From Corticibacter populi (GTDB lineage: Bacteria; Pseudomonadota; Gammaproteobacteria; Burkholderiales; Burkholderiaceae_C), in NCBI RefSeq assembly GCF_004217315.1, contig NZ_SGWR01000002.1, positions 798,414 through 862,413 of the forward strand: a stretch of 64,000 nucleotides of DNA. The letters are read 5' to 3'. A model generated the notes under the pieces. It had not been told where the DNA came from. It did not search any database and was given only the letters and a program-made list of their open reading frames with translations. The position numbers and the translations under genes were made by a program. Shown here in pieces: positions 63,344-64,000 of this stretch (the stretch's first letter is position 1; every line of letters starts with the position of its first letter).

Positions 63344-64000
63344 TAAGCACCAACGGCGATGGGAAGCAGCTCTGCTGCCTGGGGCGGCCGCGCCAGCGGC
63401 ACGGCATCGATCAGCTGGCGGGTATAGGCGTGAGCCGGGGCGCGCCAGATGCTCTCATGGTCGCCTTCCTCGACGATCCTGCCGCCGTACATCACCAGCA
63501 CCCGGTCCGAGAAGTAGTGCACCACGGAGAGGTCGTGCGAGATGAACAGGTAGGACAGGCCGAACTCCTGCTTCAGATCGACCAGCAGGTTCAGGATCTG
63601 CGCCTGGATCGACACATCCAGCGCGGAGACGGGTTCATCGCAGATGATCAGTTCCGGCTGCAGCACCAGTGCGCGGGCAATACCGATGCGCTGGCGCTGG
63701 CCGCCGGAGAATTCGTTCGGATAGCGCCTGAGCGCGTCCGACGGCAGGCCGACGGCATCGACGATCTTGCGGATGCGGGCGCGCCGCTCGGCGGCATTGC
63801 CGATCTTGTGAATGGCCAGCGCCGTCTCCAGCAGGGTCTCGACGTTCTGGCGCGGGTTGAGCGAACCATAGGGGTCCTGGAAGATCATCTGCACGCGCCG
63901 CCGATAATCGCCCAGCGCGCGGCGCGGTGTTTTCTCGTAGTGCTGTCCGCCCAGGACGATGCTGCCGGCATCGTTGTCGATGAGGCGCATGATGGCCTTG
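63343..64000 (-). CDS. Peptide-type ABC ATPase, DppF/OppF-like (5' end outside window)
   Basis: This is the C-terminal part (about 218 residues) of a peptide-importer ATPase; the Walker A region lies beyond base 64000. Visible are the Q-loop MIFQDPYGSLNPRQNV, signature FSGGQRQRIGIARAL, Walker B LIICDEPVSALDVSIQAQ and the H-loop SHDLSVVHYF. The OppF-type C-terminal APAHAYTRQLIDAVP binds the permease. It is convergent with the DppABC-like operon although it probably serves it. Its TAG stop is made at the junction of the gene and repeat element copy C. Confidence 0.94.
   Translation of the reverse strand, partial: KAIMRLIDNDAGSIVLGGQHYEKTPRRALGDYRRRVQMIFQDPYGSLNPRQNVETLLETALAIHKIGNAAERRARIRKIVDAVGLPSDALRRYPNEFSGGQRQRIGIARALVLQPELIICDEPVSALDVSIQAQILNLLVDLKQEFGLSYLFISHDLSVVHYFSDRVLVMYGGRIVEEGDHESIWRAPAHAYTRQLIDAVPLARPPQAAELLPIAVGA

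Overview
The window is 64 kb of high-GC, gene-dense chromosome, most likely from a betaproteobacterium of the order Burkholderiales (Comamonadaceae or a close relative). This rests on a Burkholderiales-type trimeric porin, a Bug-type (TTT) solute-binding protein, split glyQ/glyS, a pyrR-pyrB-pseudo-dihydroorotase cluster, and strong GC bias. That bias creates many long antisense shadow frames, which are left out. Both window edges cut a gene.

Layout: 1-3989 is a PotABCD-like ABC importer. 4068-5078 is a porin. 5241-9033 is the rut pyrimidine-degradation operon (rutABCDF), with a divergent RutR-like TetR gene (9315-10082). 10064-24575 holds two parallel operons, both on the minus strand. The first is dioxygenase, BMP-type binding protein, ABC ATPase, two permeases and a PucR regulator. 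The second is two dioxygenases, a VOC protein, BMP-type binding protein, ABC ATPase and two permeases. 24901-28022 is pdxR divergent from pdxS-pdxT. 28057-34615 holds housekeeping and envelope genes and a Cys-repeat exported protein. 34726-39848 is glyS and glyQ, split by an MNT/HEPN module, a short repeat element and a YdjM-like gene. 40445-42753 holds a DMT exporter, a site-2 protease and a YciO-like protein. 42927-48112 is dcd, yqgE, ruvX, pyrR, pyrB, a pseudo-dihydroorotase and a Yip1 protein. 48136-53747 holds a D-threonine-aldolase-like enzyme, trkA, trkH and a fourth dioxygenase. Then follow tRNA-Ser(CGA), an orphan DUF4268/PD-(D/E)XK-like gene, a racemase-family gene with a taurine/sulfonate-type ABC importer, and an oligopeptide-type ABC importer.

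What ties the left third together: sequences with the GG-N10-GC layout of sigma-54 promoters lie just upstream of rutA and upstream of the first gene of each dioxygenase/BMP-transporter operon. The transporters are of the nucleoside/purine (BmpA-NupOPQ) class, PucR proteins often control purine catabolism, and the isopenicillin-N-synthase-like dioxygenase family includes thymine 7-hydroxylase. I infer a nitrogen-regulated nucleobase or nucleoside scavenging locus in which import, 2-oxoglutarate-dependent oxidation and Rut ring opening are coordinated. Substrates are not established by the sequence.

A second discovery is a family of short non-autonomous elements: three copies of 222-267 bp with terminal inverted repeats starting GAACCTG, two of them with exact 3-bp TNA target duplications. 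All abut stop codons, and one copy has its internal loop inverted relative to the other two.
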